Shown in pieces: positions 46,001 to 55,827 of a stretch of DNA of 64,000 bases (position 1 is its first letter; each line of letters opens with the position of its first letter). A program made the position numbers and the translations under genes. The stretch comes from Tetmemena sp. SeJ-2015 (taxonomy: Eukaryota > Ciliophora > Spirotrichea > Sporadotrichida > Oxytrichidae). The DNA lies in the NCBI GenBank assembly GCA_027382625.1, contig JAJKFJ010022263.1:1-64000 (forward strand), given 5' to 3'. The notes beneath the pieces are model-generated. The model saw nothing but the letters and a program-made list of their open reading frames with translations. It did no database searches and had not been told where the DNA came from.

Positions 46001-47143
46001 CATGGAACAACAGGTTAAAAATCAGGTTGCAGACTTGAAATAGCAGTAGTTTGAGACTCAGTTAAGCATGTTCAAATTGAACAATAAGATGGATGATGTG
46101 CTCAAAAACTTGGACAGAGAGCGCAAGTAGAGGCTTTTTGAGGAGAGAAGATACAACTCCGATATCAAGCCTCTCTTTGACTATATCAGAGCATTCTAGT
46201 CTCAATAATCTCCGATGAGGAGGTAAAGCACTATTGAACCAAATAAGCCTTATTTGCTAGAGTTGAATAATTAAGCCTAGTCAGCTAAGTTGCCTTAACA
46301 AAACTTAAAAAATTATAACATCTTCCTTATGATAAGTTGGTTTATTTAAAAATAACTAGCTTTTTCAAAGTTCTGAGCAAGTAATACCTTTCGAATTAAA
46401 TGCTATGTCATAAAATACAAGTTATATTCTCTCTTAAAAGGATCAGACAAGAATGAGATAAAGAAAGCAAACATAGTAGTACACAAATGATGCTCAATAT
46501 AATGCTATATTTAATTGCACAGATTTTATATAATTAAATTGATGTTAACGATTTATAACTCATACCACAAGAGTTATCTTTTAACTAGGTCATAAGAAGA
46601 GTATCTCCTGATTTTGGATAATAGGCTCATTCTTCAATAGAAGATGTATAGCCTAATTACACTCTTAGAAATTAAAGTTTATTCGATCCTACTTTAAATA
46701 GGACTCCTTACATGGTGAATAATGTTTAAAACCCTAATAAGTAGAATACGCTTAACCTGTAAATTTCAGAGTTGAGCAAAGAAAGCGTCAGCAATAGTAC
46801 AATCGGGGTCCCTTATGCTAACTAAAGTCTTTTAAGCAGAGTGGCCTCTTAGTTGCAAAATTTTAAATTAGTAAGGCCTATTTAAACTTAAAATTTAGGT
46901 GAGAACGATTCAAGAAGAAGTTTGAGTGGTATAGGAAGACCTGGAGTCCTTTTAGGTCCACATTAAAGTTCAGTTTAAGATATTTACTCAGGAGGTGTCA
47001 GGGAAATTTAAGAAGCCGAGGAAAATAAGGAAGATGACGGTCAAGATTGCTCAAGGACAGAGGGAAACGATGGGACTGAGAGTGCTTAAGCAGAAGTCAG
47101 ATGTGAATCATCTTGCTCTTTAACCGATGGCAACGAAAAATGA
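37022..47143 (+). CDS. TRP-like channel copy D
   Basis: The start is provisional (ATG 37022 or 37049; coding may extend upstream to about 36900). Early motif RRQRKKFFQDFLDARNLIVQ (about 37200) aligns with copies B and C. Propeller pieces include FVHESIFYSIEPRQGIDW and FVVCCLDTDNF. Membrane domain about 44650-45640: FLIYLVFLLCYSIDIYLLI, KVICLIYIALIL, MSMLKAVFFDIRYFILLYAF, pore FGYIIMAFKTSVGD (about 45440-45483), S6 QVIMLNFIIAVIGESYDKVM. Tail: FPRYLILRRPV, a long coiled coil (about 45850-46200), a Gln/Asn/Ser-rich region and an acidic end before TGA 47141-47143. Interrupted by P6 (38924-39477), short inserts with pointers TATT and GTACT, and a TAG-repeat block near 41.5 kb. It gives the clearest uninterrupted pore of the four copies. 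Confidence 0.75.
38924..39477. mobile_element. 554-bp palindrome P6 inside channel D
   Basis: Arms of about 200 bp (CAAGGAAGTAGTCAAAT at 38924; complement ends at 39477) with a non-palindromic centre. Several mismatches show that the arms have diverged. It is unrelated in sequence to P1-P5. No clear target duplication was found. Confidence 0.75.
41475..41560. repeat. TAG microsatellite inside an 11-bp inverted repeat
   Basis: About 55 bp of TAG-type trinucleotides bounded by TTTCACTGACT (41475-41485) and its exact complement (41550-41560). In this code TAG is Gln, so one frame would encode polyglutamine; but the region between channel D coding pieces shows no paralogue-supported frame, so an insert is more likely. 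Confidence 0.65.
43039..43068 (+). repeat. CT-rich microsatellite
   Basis: Thirty bases of nearly pure TC/TTTC repeat in a non-conserved part of channel D. Confidence 0.8.
44267..44305. other. 35-bp eliminated-sequence candidate in channel D, pointer TATT
   Basis: TATT at 44267-44270 and 44302-44305. Removal (35 bp, not a multiple of three) removes an in-frame TGA and gives KINIILEMMMRFHNSIYLNE, colinear with copies B and C. No GT-AG ends fit, so it is not an ordinary intron. Confidence 0.8.
44594..44631. other. 33-bp eliminated-sequence candidate in channel D, pointer GTACT
   Basis: GTACT at 44594-44598 and 44627-44631. Removal gives QVQVEYFFLNMPHS, matching QVQVEYFFLNIPHT of copy C. The insert has no TGA and is in frame. 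Confidence 0.8.
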
Positions 47144-47277
47144 GAATATACTTTCTAATTTATTTTATTTAATCAACTCTAAAAAATAATTTAAGATTTT
47201 ACCAATTAAACATAAGTCTAAGATTTAGAAATTAAAACTTTTAATTGTTCTTAATTGCATGTATCTATCATATGATC

Positions 47278-49356
47278 TCATATTGGATTATTCCCCTCCT
47301 TCTCATCATCATTTTGGTTTAAGGATTACTTTTGAGTGACCTTACTCATAATATCCTTGATGTCTATTAGTTCTTCAAATTTAGTGCCAGTCACCACATC
47401 CTGTCCTAAATCATCTTTCCTCACCTAAATATATATTTGCTATTTATAATAATTTGAACCTGACTGTAGGCATTTTCATTATACTTCCATTTTTCATTTC
47501 CTCCCAGAGCATACCTCTCAAAAGCAGAAGCCTGAGCTTCCGCATAGCTGGCAGCTTTGAATACATCATAAGCTCTTTGTGAATCTACATGAAACTTTAG
47601 TTTATTATTCATCCAGTTCTCAGAGTCCTCCTTGATTTCCTTCGACCTGAGTTTACTTTAAAAGTCATTTATTCTAGCTAGAGTCTCATTTTCTCTATTC
47701 TTCGTGTTGTTCTTCGCTCTAATATATTTCTCCCTCTGTAATTAGAGAGCCGAGACTCTCGCCTGCACGTTTATGTTTTGCTCGTCAAGTAGAGAGCCGA
47801 TCTTATTTTGCTTGAACTGAATCTTGTCAGCTTTAAGTAAATTGTATTCATCTCTTGTCTTTTGAAGTGCTTGCTTTTAAGCTTCTGTGAGCGGCTTTAT
47901 GAAATCAGATCTAGCAGGCTCATCTTCTGAGGAAGAGGAACTTGAGTCTGACCTATGTTTACCTTTGCCACTGTCTGAAGAAGAGTCATACTTATTCGTT
48001 CTTTAAACTAAACGCTTCTTACTCTTCTAAACTTTGGTTTGAGCTCTCTAGATGGCTCTTTGCATACCAGATTTCTAATTTTCATTTGACCTTGATCTAG
48101 ATCTCTGATGATTCCTGTCTTTATTGTCCAGTAACTAAAGTTCTCTCTCCAGCTCTTCTTCATTTAGACCTCTGCGTTTCTGACTTTTGAAATTACTTCT
48201 TTTTTCTTCTACCCCGACCGATTATTAAAATTAAAGCTACTTATTTAATTGGAAATTTTATTTGTTTAGCAATTATGATGGAGCAGTTCCTAGTTTACTA
48301 TGCTATATGTTTTCTCCTTCTTTTTCTTCTTCTAAATCTTCTTAGAAGTCTTAGTTTGTCTCTTTCTGTTTGATAAAGGATTTGAGCTTATTTTTAGAGG
48401 CTTCTTATTACTCTCTTTGCTAGCGATGCTTCTCTAACTGCTCTGAGGATATTGCTGCCTGCTTGGAGAGTTAGTTATCATTTGCTAAAGCTTCATGTGC
48501 ACTCTTCATTTTATTCGCTCGAGATAAGTGTAAATACATCTATCATTATAAAGTTTAAGAGATTTGAAGCTGAATTTGTTCGCCCCTACATTTTCATTAG
48601 AAGCAGCTGTTGTGGAATTGGATGGTGGCTGCTCTTCCTCCTCGTCTTAGAAAGATAACAAGTTTTGGTTCTTTAAGGTGGACTCATCTTGCCTTACATT
48701 TTTATTACTTTTCACATATAAGTTCCTGTCTTGCTCTTAATCTACTTGAGCTTGACAAATTTATATCATACATATATACAGCCATCATTTCAATTTAAAG
48801 CTCTACGTTTTAGGTTTCTAGGGACTATGTCGTTGAAGGGGTTGATACACACAATAACACTTTGGATAATGGGTAGTGGATCGCTCTTAGGTTTGCTCTA
48901 ACTGTCTGAAGGCAGCTCAGCAATTTTTAGCAAATTGAAAATGGTCTTTCCCTCAATCTTGCCAAAAATAGTGTGCTTCCCATCAAGGAAGTCGCAAGCA
49001 TCTGCAGTGATAAAGAACTGACTGTTGAAGGTAGTCCTCTTCTCCTGAGCAAGTGCAACTATACCTCTGTGACTAAACTTAAGCCGCTGATGAAACTCAT
49101 CAAAATACTGCTTCCCTTCGAAGCAGTCATCTCCACCTTCGCCAGTGCCGTCAGGATCTCCACCTTACACCATGAAATTGTGAATTATTCGATGGAAAGG
49201 AGTGTTGTCATAGTACCCCTCCAAGCAAAGCTACAGAAACAGACGGCAAGTTCTTGGAGTTTCAGAGCACCAAAGTTCCATCTCTAAGTCTCCGTAGTTT
49301 GTCCGCAAGATCACTTTCCCGCTTGTAGGCGGCTCTTATAAGTAAACACTAGACAT
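47278..49356 (-). CDS. CWC27: CWC27-type spliceosomal cyclophilin
   Basis: Start at 49356 (MSSVYLQEPPTSGKVILRTN), very close to the CWC27 family start with IQEPPT. The cyclophilin domain (about residues 1-170) has FHRIIHNFMVQGGDPDGTGE, NSQFFITADA and the HTIFGK motif. A conserved family piece NLLSFQDEEEE follows, then a long charged, Gln-rich and SR-like region (RSRSRS; SSSSSSEDE), and a C-terminal helix with NDFQSKLR and ENWMNNKLKFHVDSQRAY, corresponding to the family C-terminus. Stop 47278-47280. At least three short introns are needed (near 48730-48795, around 48540-48580 and near 47421-47455). In the NGSQFFI-equivalent the G is F, and loop residues differ from active isomerases; CWC27 proteins in other eukaryotes are known to be poor isomerases and act in the activated spliceosome. 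Convergent with channel D (135-bp gap), divergent from the LRR gene (about 90 bp). Confidence 0.85.
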
Positions 49357-49445
49357 TAATCTCAAATTTCTTTAATTATTTTATTGAATTAGACTGAAAT
49401 ATTTTCTCTTATAATTAAGTAAGGAATTATAGCTTTGATTATGAT

Positions 49446-52316
49446 ATTTTAGTGACCTTGCTATTGGTGATGACTATGCTCAGGCTCTTGCTTCAGGTTT
49501 GCAAGCACTTGAAACGGCTCCAACTAGTGTGATACTTAAGAACAATAACTTAACTGAAATAGGTTTGGTTCCTTTAATTAGAGCTCTGAGACCTGAACTT
49601 TAGATTCTTGACCTGTCTACAATTAAAATGCTTTTATATTTAGTCCATTATATCTACCTGTCCTTCAATACTCGTATTTAGTTAGAAGGAGGGTATAGAG
49701 TTCTGTTTGAAGCAATAAATTCAGACCACCTCCTTAATTTGCAGTAACTGAATTTAGAGGGTTGCCTGATTGGAGACAGAGTGATACGAGAGTTGGGCTA
49801 GGTCATGGCTCACAATAACTCAATCCGAATGCTAAACATCAGTCAGTGCAAGATCACGGATGAAGGCGCCAGATATATTGCCTAATTCCTAAAGTTAAAC
49901 ACCTGCTGTAACGTTCTCTTCATGCGCTGGAATTAGATTAAAGCAAAAGGGGCAAGTCTAATCGCAAAGAGCCTCACTACTAACGACAATCTTCAAATAT
50001 GGGATGCAAGCTTCAACTCCTTTGGATCGCAAGCAGCTGCTCAAAACTTTCATTAGTATAATATATAACTTAGGAGCTGCAGAAAATAAATAAGGTGATT
50101 CTGAGAAAGATAAAATATAGAGAGCATTAAATATGTCGAAGATAGGGCTCGGACTTGACTTCTGCGAGATGCTGAGGCTTAATAGGAGATATAAAAAAGT
50201 TATAATTAATTTAAATTTTTTGAGTTTGATTCATGTGGATTTGTCTCACAACTCTTTCAAAAAGGGAGACTGTTTACTAATGGAAAAAGGCCTCAAAGAT
50301 AACCACTCTTTACTTGGACTTCACATGATTGGAAACGAAATGATAACGAATTCACTTGGCTATTTTTAAGATGATTTGCATGACCCAAGCATCTTATTAA
50401 AGATAAAGCTTTAAAATGATACATTTTTCCATCTCTCACATCATGAACCGAATCAGCCCAACTCTCACGACTGGAACACTTTCACGTGCTCGAGTAGAGT
50501 TAAGAGCAACAAGCAATTGCTGGATATGTGAGGGCTGGTCCTAAGTGCTTTTCAAAATAAACCCTAGTGATGTGATAATGGATCCCTCCTCGGGTAAGAG
50601 ATTATATGATGAAATGGATGAAAACACTCTGATGTATATTCATCTTTCGTGCGACGAAGATGAGGCAGACCTTATGGATAAGGACCCTTAAACAGGAGAG
50701 TTCTCAATTCTTCGCATGGTACCTCCTGGTAAATTAGCATACTACTACTCGATAGGCTAGCCTCCTTTAGTATAGCATGGATCTATTTAAACAACATTCA
50801 CTAAAAGCCACATCAATAAGAAGAAGATAGATGTACCTAATTCAGATATAGTAGAGAATATCATTCAAACGAGGGAGGTTATCACTAGCACCTACCTTGA
50901 AGACCTTAGCGTGCTTTTTAATCTTACTTGATTTATTTAGATGCTTCCTCGTCCTCCCATAAAAACTGTGGCAGGAATTTTGAGATTGAAGACGCCATGG
51001 GATTTCAACAAATCAGTCTTCAGAGACTATGTATTTGATAATGATGCTATTCTCGCTAGATGCTTAAATTTAATTTAGAATTTGAATTTGCTTTGAGTAT
51101 GATTGGAACAATTCAAAGATTACAAAAATAATAAAGGATGAGACTGAGTAGAAGCTTGTGAAGGAATTCCTAAGAGCGAACTATAAGCAAATGTAAGCAA
51201 ATAATCGAGTAACTTGTTTATAGACGAGAGTGTTATAAGCAATATGCAGGCATCAATCCATAAGGAGATGTCCCATCGATTGGCCAGAACAGTTTCTAAG
51301 ATTTCATAAATAACTGCTAGATCTTAGACCCTGAGCTAATTAAGTTAAGCGATGTTGATCTAGAATTCATCTCAACTAATGTTATCTAATTAATGATCAA
51401 TCATTTATGTGTTTATATGATTTATGCAGGGAATAAGAACATGAGACTTAATCCTGATCGTGCTCTGGTGAGATACCAGCTGATGGAGATCTGTGTGCGC
51501 ATAGCAGTTTTCAAATTCTACAATAAAAGTAAGTAACTATAATTTCCATAGTTCTAATATGTGACTTAATTTCTCGTAGAGGTCGTAAGCAGCTATTTTG
51601 AAGCAGTAAAAATGCTCTTCGAATAAAGTGTGTTGCCTTTTATCTCTCGTTTCGACTGCCACGAATGGCGTGTACGACGTCTTTGGAATGAGGAGTGTGA
51701 CATGGTTTACAAATATTACTATACTGTGCTCAAAGCTGTGTATGAAAAATTCTCAGGCAAGTTCTCCAAACCTGGCATGCCTAAGTAAGTAGCAAAACTT
51801 TTTTTAAAAGTTCAATCAGGTACATGAGTTTGGAAGAGATAAATACTTTGGCAGTTACACTGAGCATCCTTGATGACACTTTTGGACCAAGAGAATTAGG
51901 GATTCAATTCAACTTAGCGCAGATGACTAACGTCACTGAGCTAGAAACAGACCAGCACATAAAAATGAACCTCGTTGAGTTTATAGATGCTTTTGGCAGA
52001 ATAGCTGATAAGCTAAATCTTAATGTAAGTTAAATAAAGAGAGATGAAGAAGAATAAGATCTATTTAGTAAAAATTGTCAGTTAATTGCTATTTTAGTTT
52101 GATCCAGAGTCAATGGAGGGAATGGATCTGTTTGAGGAATATCAAGCCTTCTCAGAAGTTAATAAGAGAAAGAAACTGATGAGGGAATAGAAACTAGCAC
52201 CAAAGCTAGAGTGGCTTTTCAAAAGGTGCCTTAAATTAGTGCTTTCTGAGAACTTCAGGAAGGACTTTTATCGGATGAAAGGAGGAAGTCCCTCAAAGAG
52301 ACAGTCAATTTTTTGA
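49446..52316 (+). CDS. leucine-rich-repeat protein (RNase-inhibitor type) with a conserved C-terminal part
   Basis: N-terminal LRRs of the RNI type run from IGDDYAQALASGLQALE through LKNNNLTEIGL, LDLSFN, LNLEGCLIGDR and LNISQCKITDEGARYIAQ (about 49451-50370). Next come SHIMNRISPTL, SNCWICEGWSQVLFKINPSD and an acidic region. The C-terminal half (about 50940-52316) has TPWDFNKSVFRDYVFDND, EFDWNNSK-like, LRANYK, then FDCHEWRVRRLWNEECDMV and helices to TGA 52314-52316. The layout matches a protein type I associate with ciliate genomes but cannot name. The 5' end is missing: the frame opens at 49446 behind an apparent intron end, with no ATG before it, so a small first exon must lie upstream. It has a 45-bp insert with a 7-bp pointer, a one-base slip at the T-run 50424-50428, and several introns. 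Whether the two halves form one gene is likely but not proven. Confidence 0.7.
49611..49662. other. 45-bp eliminated sequence, pointer ACCTGTC
   Basis: ACCTGTC at 49611-49617 and 49656-49662. Removing 45 bp turns a broken repeat into a proper LRR (ILDLSFNTRIQLEGGYRVLF). The insert is AT-rich, in frame, without TGA and without GT-AG. The 7-bp pointer is the clearest hypotrich-style boundary in the window. Confidence 0.85.
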
Positions 52317-52471
52317 CTAATCTTACTTAATGATAACCTAATTACCTTAATCTCTATCTGTAATGGAATGAGAATTTAGTTTAAGAGTTAAAAAGTGAAT
52401 TTTATCATATCTTTGTCTTTTTGCCTACAAAATATAACCAATGTCATCATGCTCAGTACTGATCTCTAGAT

Positions 52472-53812
52472 TCAAAGCTTTGCTCTGATGCTAATGAGTT
52501 CACTCTTAAGAGTCTCTGCGCACTTGTTCATGAACTCCTCAGTGGTGCAGTACTTACTTCTAGGGACCTCCTTACCCTCGCTAATGCAAAGGGCCAAGTC
52601 CTTAGTCATGTGACCTTTCTCAACTGTCAGGATAACTGCGCGCTCAAGAGTCTCGCAGAAATGCTTAAGAGGACCGTTATTGAAAATTGAATAATTTAGA
52701 AGATTAATTGTCTAGCTTGGCTCTGTAGAGAAGTCCTCTAGTCCAGGCGAAGATAGAGGCAATTGGGTTGGTGGAAGTCTCTTGTCCCTTTTGGAATTGG
52801 CGATAGTGGCGGGTGACAGTACCGTGAGCGGCTTCAGCCTCAACACATCCATCGGGAGAGATGAGGACTGAAGTCATGAGTCCGAGAGAACCGTATCCTT
52901 GAGCCACGATGTCTGACTGGACATCACCGTCGTAGTTCTTGCAGGCCCATACGAAGCCTCCGTTGCTCTTGATGGTGTAGGCAACCATGTCGTCGATGAG
53001 TCTGTGCTCGTACCAGAGTTTGCGAGCCTCATACTCCTTCTTGTAGGTGGCCTGATAGATCTCTTCGAAGATGTCCTTGAAGCGACCATCGTAGCGCTTT
53101 AGGATGGTGTTCTTAGTGCTCAAATAAAGAGGGTAGTTGCGGTCGAGGGCATACTAGAAGCAAGCGTGAGCGAATGCCTTTATGGAATCCTCGGTGTTGT
53201 ACATACCCATAATAACTCCACTGCTTGCGTCGCCCTTGAACTCAAACACGTCGAACTCAACTGGCTTTCCTCCGCTCTTGGGATGGAAGTTTATAATATG
53301 AGCTTATATATTCTTAAGCTCATCTTGAAGAGGCCTGGCTCCTTGATGACGGCATCAGTGGCTCTGTACTGATCTCCGAAGGCGTGTCTGCCGATAACGA
53401 TGGGTTGAGTCCAGCCTGGAACGAGACGAGGGATGTTCTTGATGACAATTGGCTCGCGGAAGACAGTTCCGTTGAGCTCGTTTCTGATGGTGCCATTGGG
53501 GGACTTCCACATCTACTTAAGGTTAAACTCCTTGACTCTTGCCTCATCAGGAGTGATGGTTGCGCACTTAATGCCTACTTTGTGTTGCTTAATGGCAGCT
53601 GCTGCATCGAGGGTGACCTAATCATTGGTGAGGTCTCTGTGCTCCATGCCTAAGTCGAAGTATTTAATGTCCAAATCTAGGAAGGGGAGGATGAGCTGGT
53701 CCTTGATGTACTTCCAGATGATGCGAGTCATCTCATCTCCGTCCATTTCGACCACTGGGTTGGAAACCTTGATCTTAGGGTAGCCGCCTGCGCACTGACT
53801 TGATTCAACCAT
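52472..53812 (-). CDS. IDH: NADP-dependent isocitrate dehydrogenase
   Basis: Starts [20 protein letters not shown] at 53812 and ends SIRAKL before TGA (52472-52474). Family motifs: [20 protein letters not shown] (Gln by TAG, conserved), [125 protein letters not shown]. About 429 residues after removing two short inserts (28 bp and 23 bp); 1341 - 51 = 1290 bases is exactly 430 codons. Catalyses oxidative decarboxylation of isocitrate to 2-oxoglutarate with NADP. The short N-terminus shows no obvious mitochondrial targeting, so a cytosolic enzyme is likely. The coding sequence is much richer in G+C than its neighbours. Confidence 0.93.
52679..52710. other. 28-bp eliminated sequence in IDH, pointer ATTG (CAAT on the coding strand)
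   Basis: ATTG at 52679-52682 and 52707-52710. Removal joins RAKLDN to NGPLKHF, as in the family (LDNN). The length is not a multiple of three and GT-AG is absent, so elimination rather than splicing fits best. Confidence 0.8.
53291..53316. other. short eliminated sequence in IDH, 23 bp (pointer TTA) or 17 bp
   Basis: TTA at 53291-53293 and 53314-53316 (TAA on the coding strand). Removing 23 bp gives [20 protein letters not shown]; an alternative repeat gives 17 bp. Either restores the frame to [13 protein letters not shown]. Without removal the frame breaks here. No GT-AG. Confidence 0.65.
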
Positions 53813-54009
53813 TCAAGGCATGAAATGCAATTCATTCATTTCAAATTAACTATGTCTTATGGATTGTTAATAGGGGGTGTGAGGGTGTGAAATAAATAAT
53901 CTTAATAACAAGTTATAACTATCTTGCTCGGATTAAGACTTTTATTCTCACATGATCACGTAATTAGCCTTAAGAGCTTAACTGAATTATTGATGCACCG
54001 TTCTCTACT

Positions 54010-55764
54010 ATGATGTCACTCAAGTCAAGAAGATTTTCTGTAAATAAGAGTAAGTCAAATTTAATAAAACATGGAGAAGCAGTTGCTCAGAGTAAGATTC
54101 AGTTAAATAACAACTTTGCTAATCGTTTTCATAAAAGGATTTGAAGCAAAAGCATAAGGTCATAGAGACTAACAGAGTCATAAGGGGTACAGATAATTAT
54201 GTAAAATAAATATCTATCTCTAACAAGTGTTGAAGGGGTTCCACACTATCAATCAGTATTCCATTTTGAAAGACTTGGGAGCAGGCTCTTTTGGGGTTGT
54301 GAAGCTGGTTCAAAAGAATGAAACTCTTGAAAAATTCGTAAGTAGCAATAAATCAAAGTCAAAAAAATGAAGAGAGATGCTTATTTATTCTTAGGCGATG
54401 AAAATGTTCTGGAAATCAAAGTTAAAACGAGAAAAGGAATTTGTTAGAACGGCTGAGAGCGAAACCATGGTTGTAAAGGATGCTTTGCAAGACGTTCTCA
54501 GAGAAATTGAAGTTATGAAAGAGCTAGATCACGTGAGTTTGATCAGACTGCACGAAGTCATAGATGACTAGCTTGATAAGTTGTATATGAGTAAGATTAC
54601 TTCAGTTAGAATATCGTCACATTTCTAACTTTAGTTATGGATTATGCCCAGTATGGGTAAATCATGGATTGGGATTCAGATGCAAGACGTTTCATGCCTT
54701 GCGTCAAAGACAAGGAAACTTTCTCAGAGAAGGATATTCAAAAAATCCTCAGAGACTGCATCAGAGCTCTTGATTACAGTAATTAAACTTTTAGATAATG
54801 TCAATCCATGAGTTTAGTGCATCAAAAAGGTATTGTGCACAGAGATATCAAGCCCCAAAATATAATGCTTGATGAGCACGGAATTGCGAAATTAGGAGAT
54901 TTCGGATGTGCTGCTAAATTCAAAAAAGGGAATGACTCACTTGTTAACACTATCGGAACTTACCAGTTCTTTTCACCTGAACAGTGCAATCGTAATCAAT
55001 TATTTGATCTTACAATTTATGTCTTTAGCTGAGATTAAGGTGTTTTCGGGTAAGGCAAATGACATTTGGGCACTGGGTATGACTCTCTACTGCCTCATCT
55101 ATAATGAACTGCCCTTCAGGGTGGAAACAGAGATGCAAGCCTTTGAAAAGATACTACAACTTGAGATAGATATGATAATATAGCAAACTTTTAATTTAAC
55201 ATCTTTAACGTTGATAGATCCAGCAAGCTAGAAAAGATAGGTAAAATATTTCAATCTCAATAGCATCAACCATCTCTTTTTAGATTTCCATTGGGCTAAG
55301 AGATATCATGCTAAGCATGCTAGAGCAAGACCCAGCGAAGAGAATAACCTTGAATGAACTGAAGAAGAATCAATGGCTGAATGAGGGATATGCAGTTAGT
55401 TTGGATTCGAAAGAGGCTGATTTCTTTGCAAATTGTACCGAGGATGAACTTAAAGTCAAAGGAGTTCCACTTCAAACCATTATCAAAGCTGTATGCAAAC
55501 TTCGTCAAAAATTAACTAAGCCTTATTTAGAAATAACTGGCCAAAAAGTGGTTGGCAAACGAATCTCAAGCTCAGAGCACTCCAAAAGTGGCAACTGCTC
55601 ATCCACCTACAAAAGACATAATTATTAATGGAAAAGCTGGAGGTGCAGGTCGACTTAAGATTGCTACAAATATCACAGTTAATCCTCTAAAGGCTTCTGT
55701 AAATGTTCCTGCAGTCGATATAGATTTTCAAATACCTCCTTTAAAAGAAGAGTAAGATAATTGA
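54010..55764 (+). CDS. CaMKK-like Ser/Thr protein kinase
   Basis: Kinase domain begins near 54232: YSILKDLGAGSFGVVKLV (Gly loop), catalytic Lys in AMKMFWKSKLK, EIEVMKELDH, LIRLHEVIDDQLDKLYMVMD, HRDIKPQNIML (about 54838), DFGCAAKF (about 54900), TIGTYQFFSPEQC, NDIWALGMTLYCLIYNELPF, MLEQDPAKRIT. The N-lobe spacing and VIDD motif resemble CaMKK/SNF1-kinase-kinase proteins. Five GT-AG introns fit: 54339-54395, 54591-54635, 54770-54808, 54992-55027 and about 55241-55283; the third yields LDYMHQKGIVHRD. The N-terminus (MMSLKSRRFSV, 54010) is basic and its link to the domain needs a one-base slip or a small intron. Another one-base slip near 55554 precedes the C-terminal tail (STPKVATAHPPTKDI) ending at TGA 55762-55764. 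It is divergent from IDH and convergent with the next gene. Confidence 0.85.
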
Positions 55765-55827
55765 AAATGTTGCAATCACATATATTTGCATTTCATTTCT
55801 TGACACTTTTTTGAGTTAAATCCTCCA

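Noticed and set aside
48973..49287. 104-codon plus-strand frame
   Set aside because: Antisense of the CWC27 cyclophilin domain.
52874..53089. Serine-rich minus-strand frame overlapping IDH
   Set aside because: Out-of-frame shadow of the IDH coding sequence.
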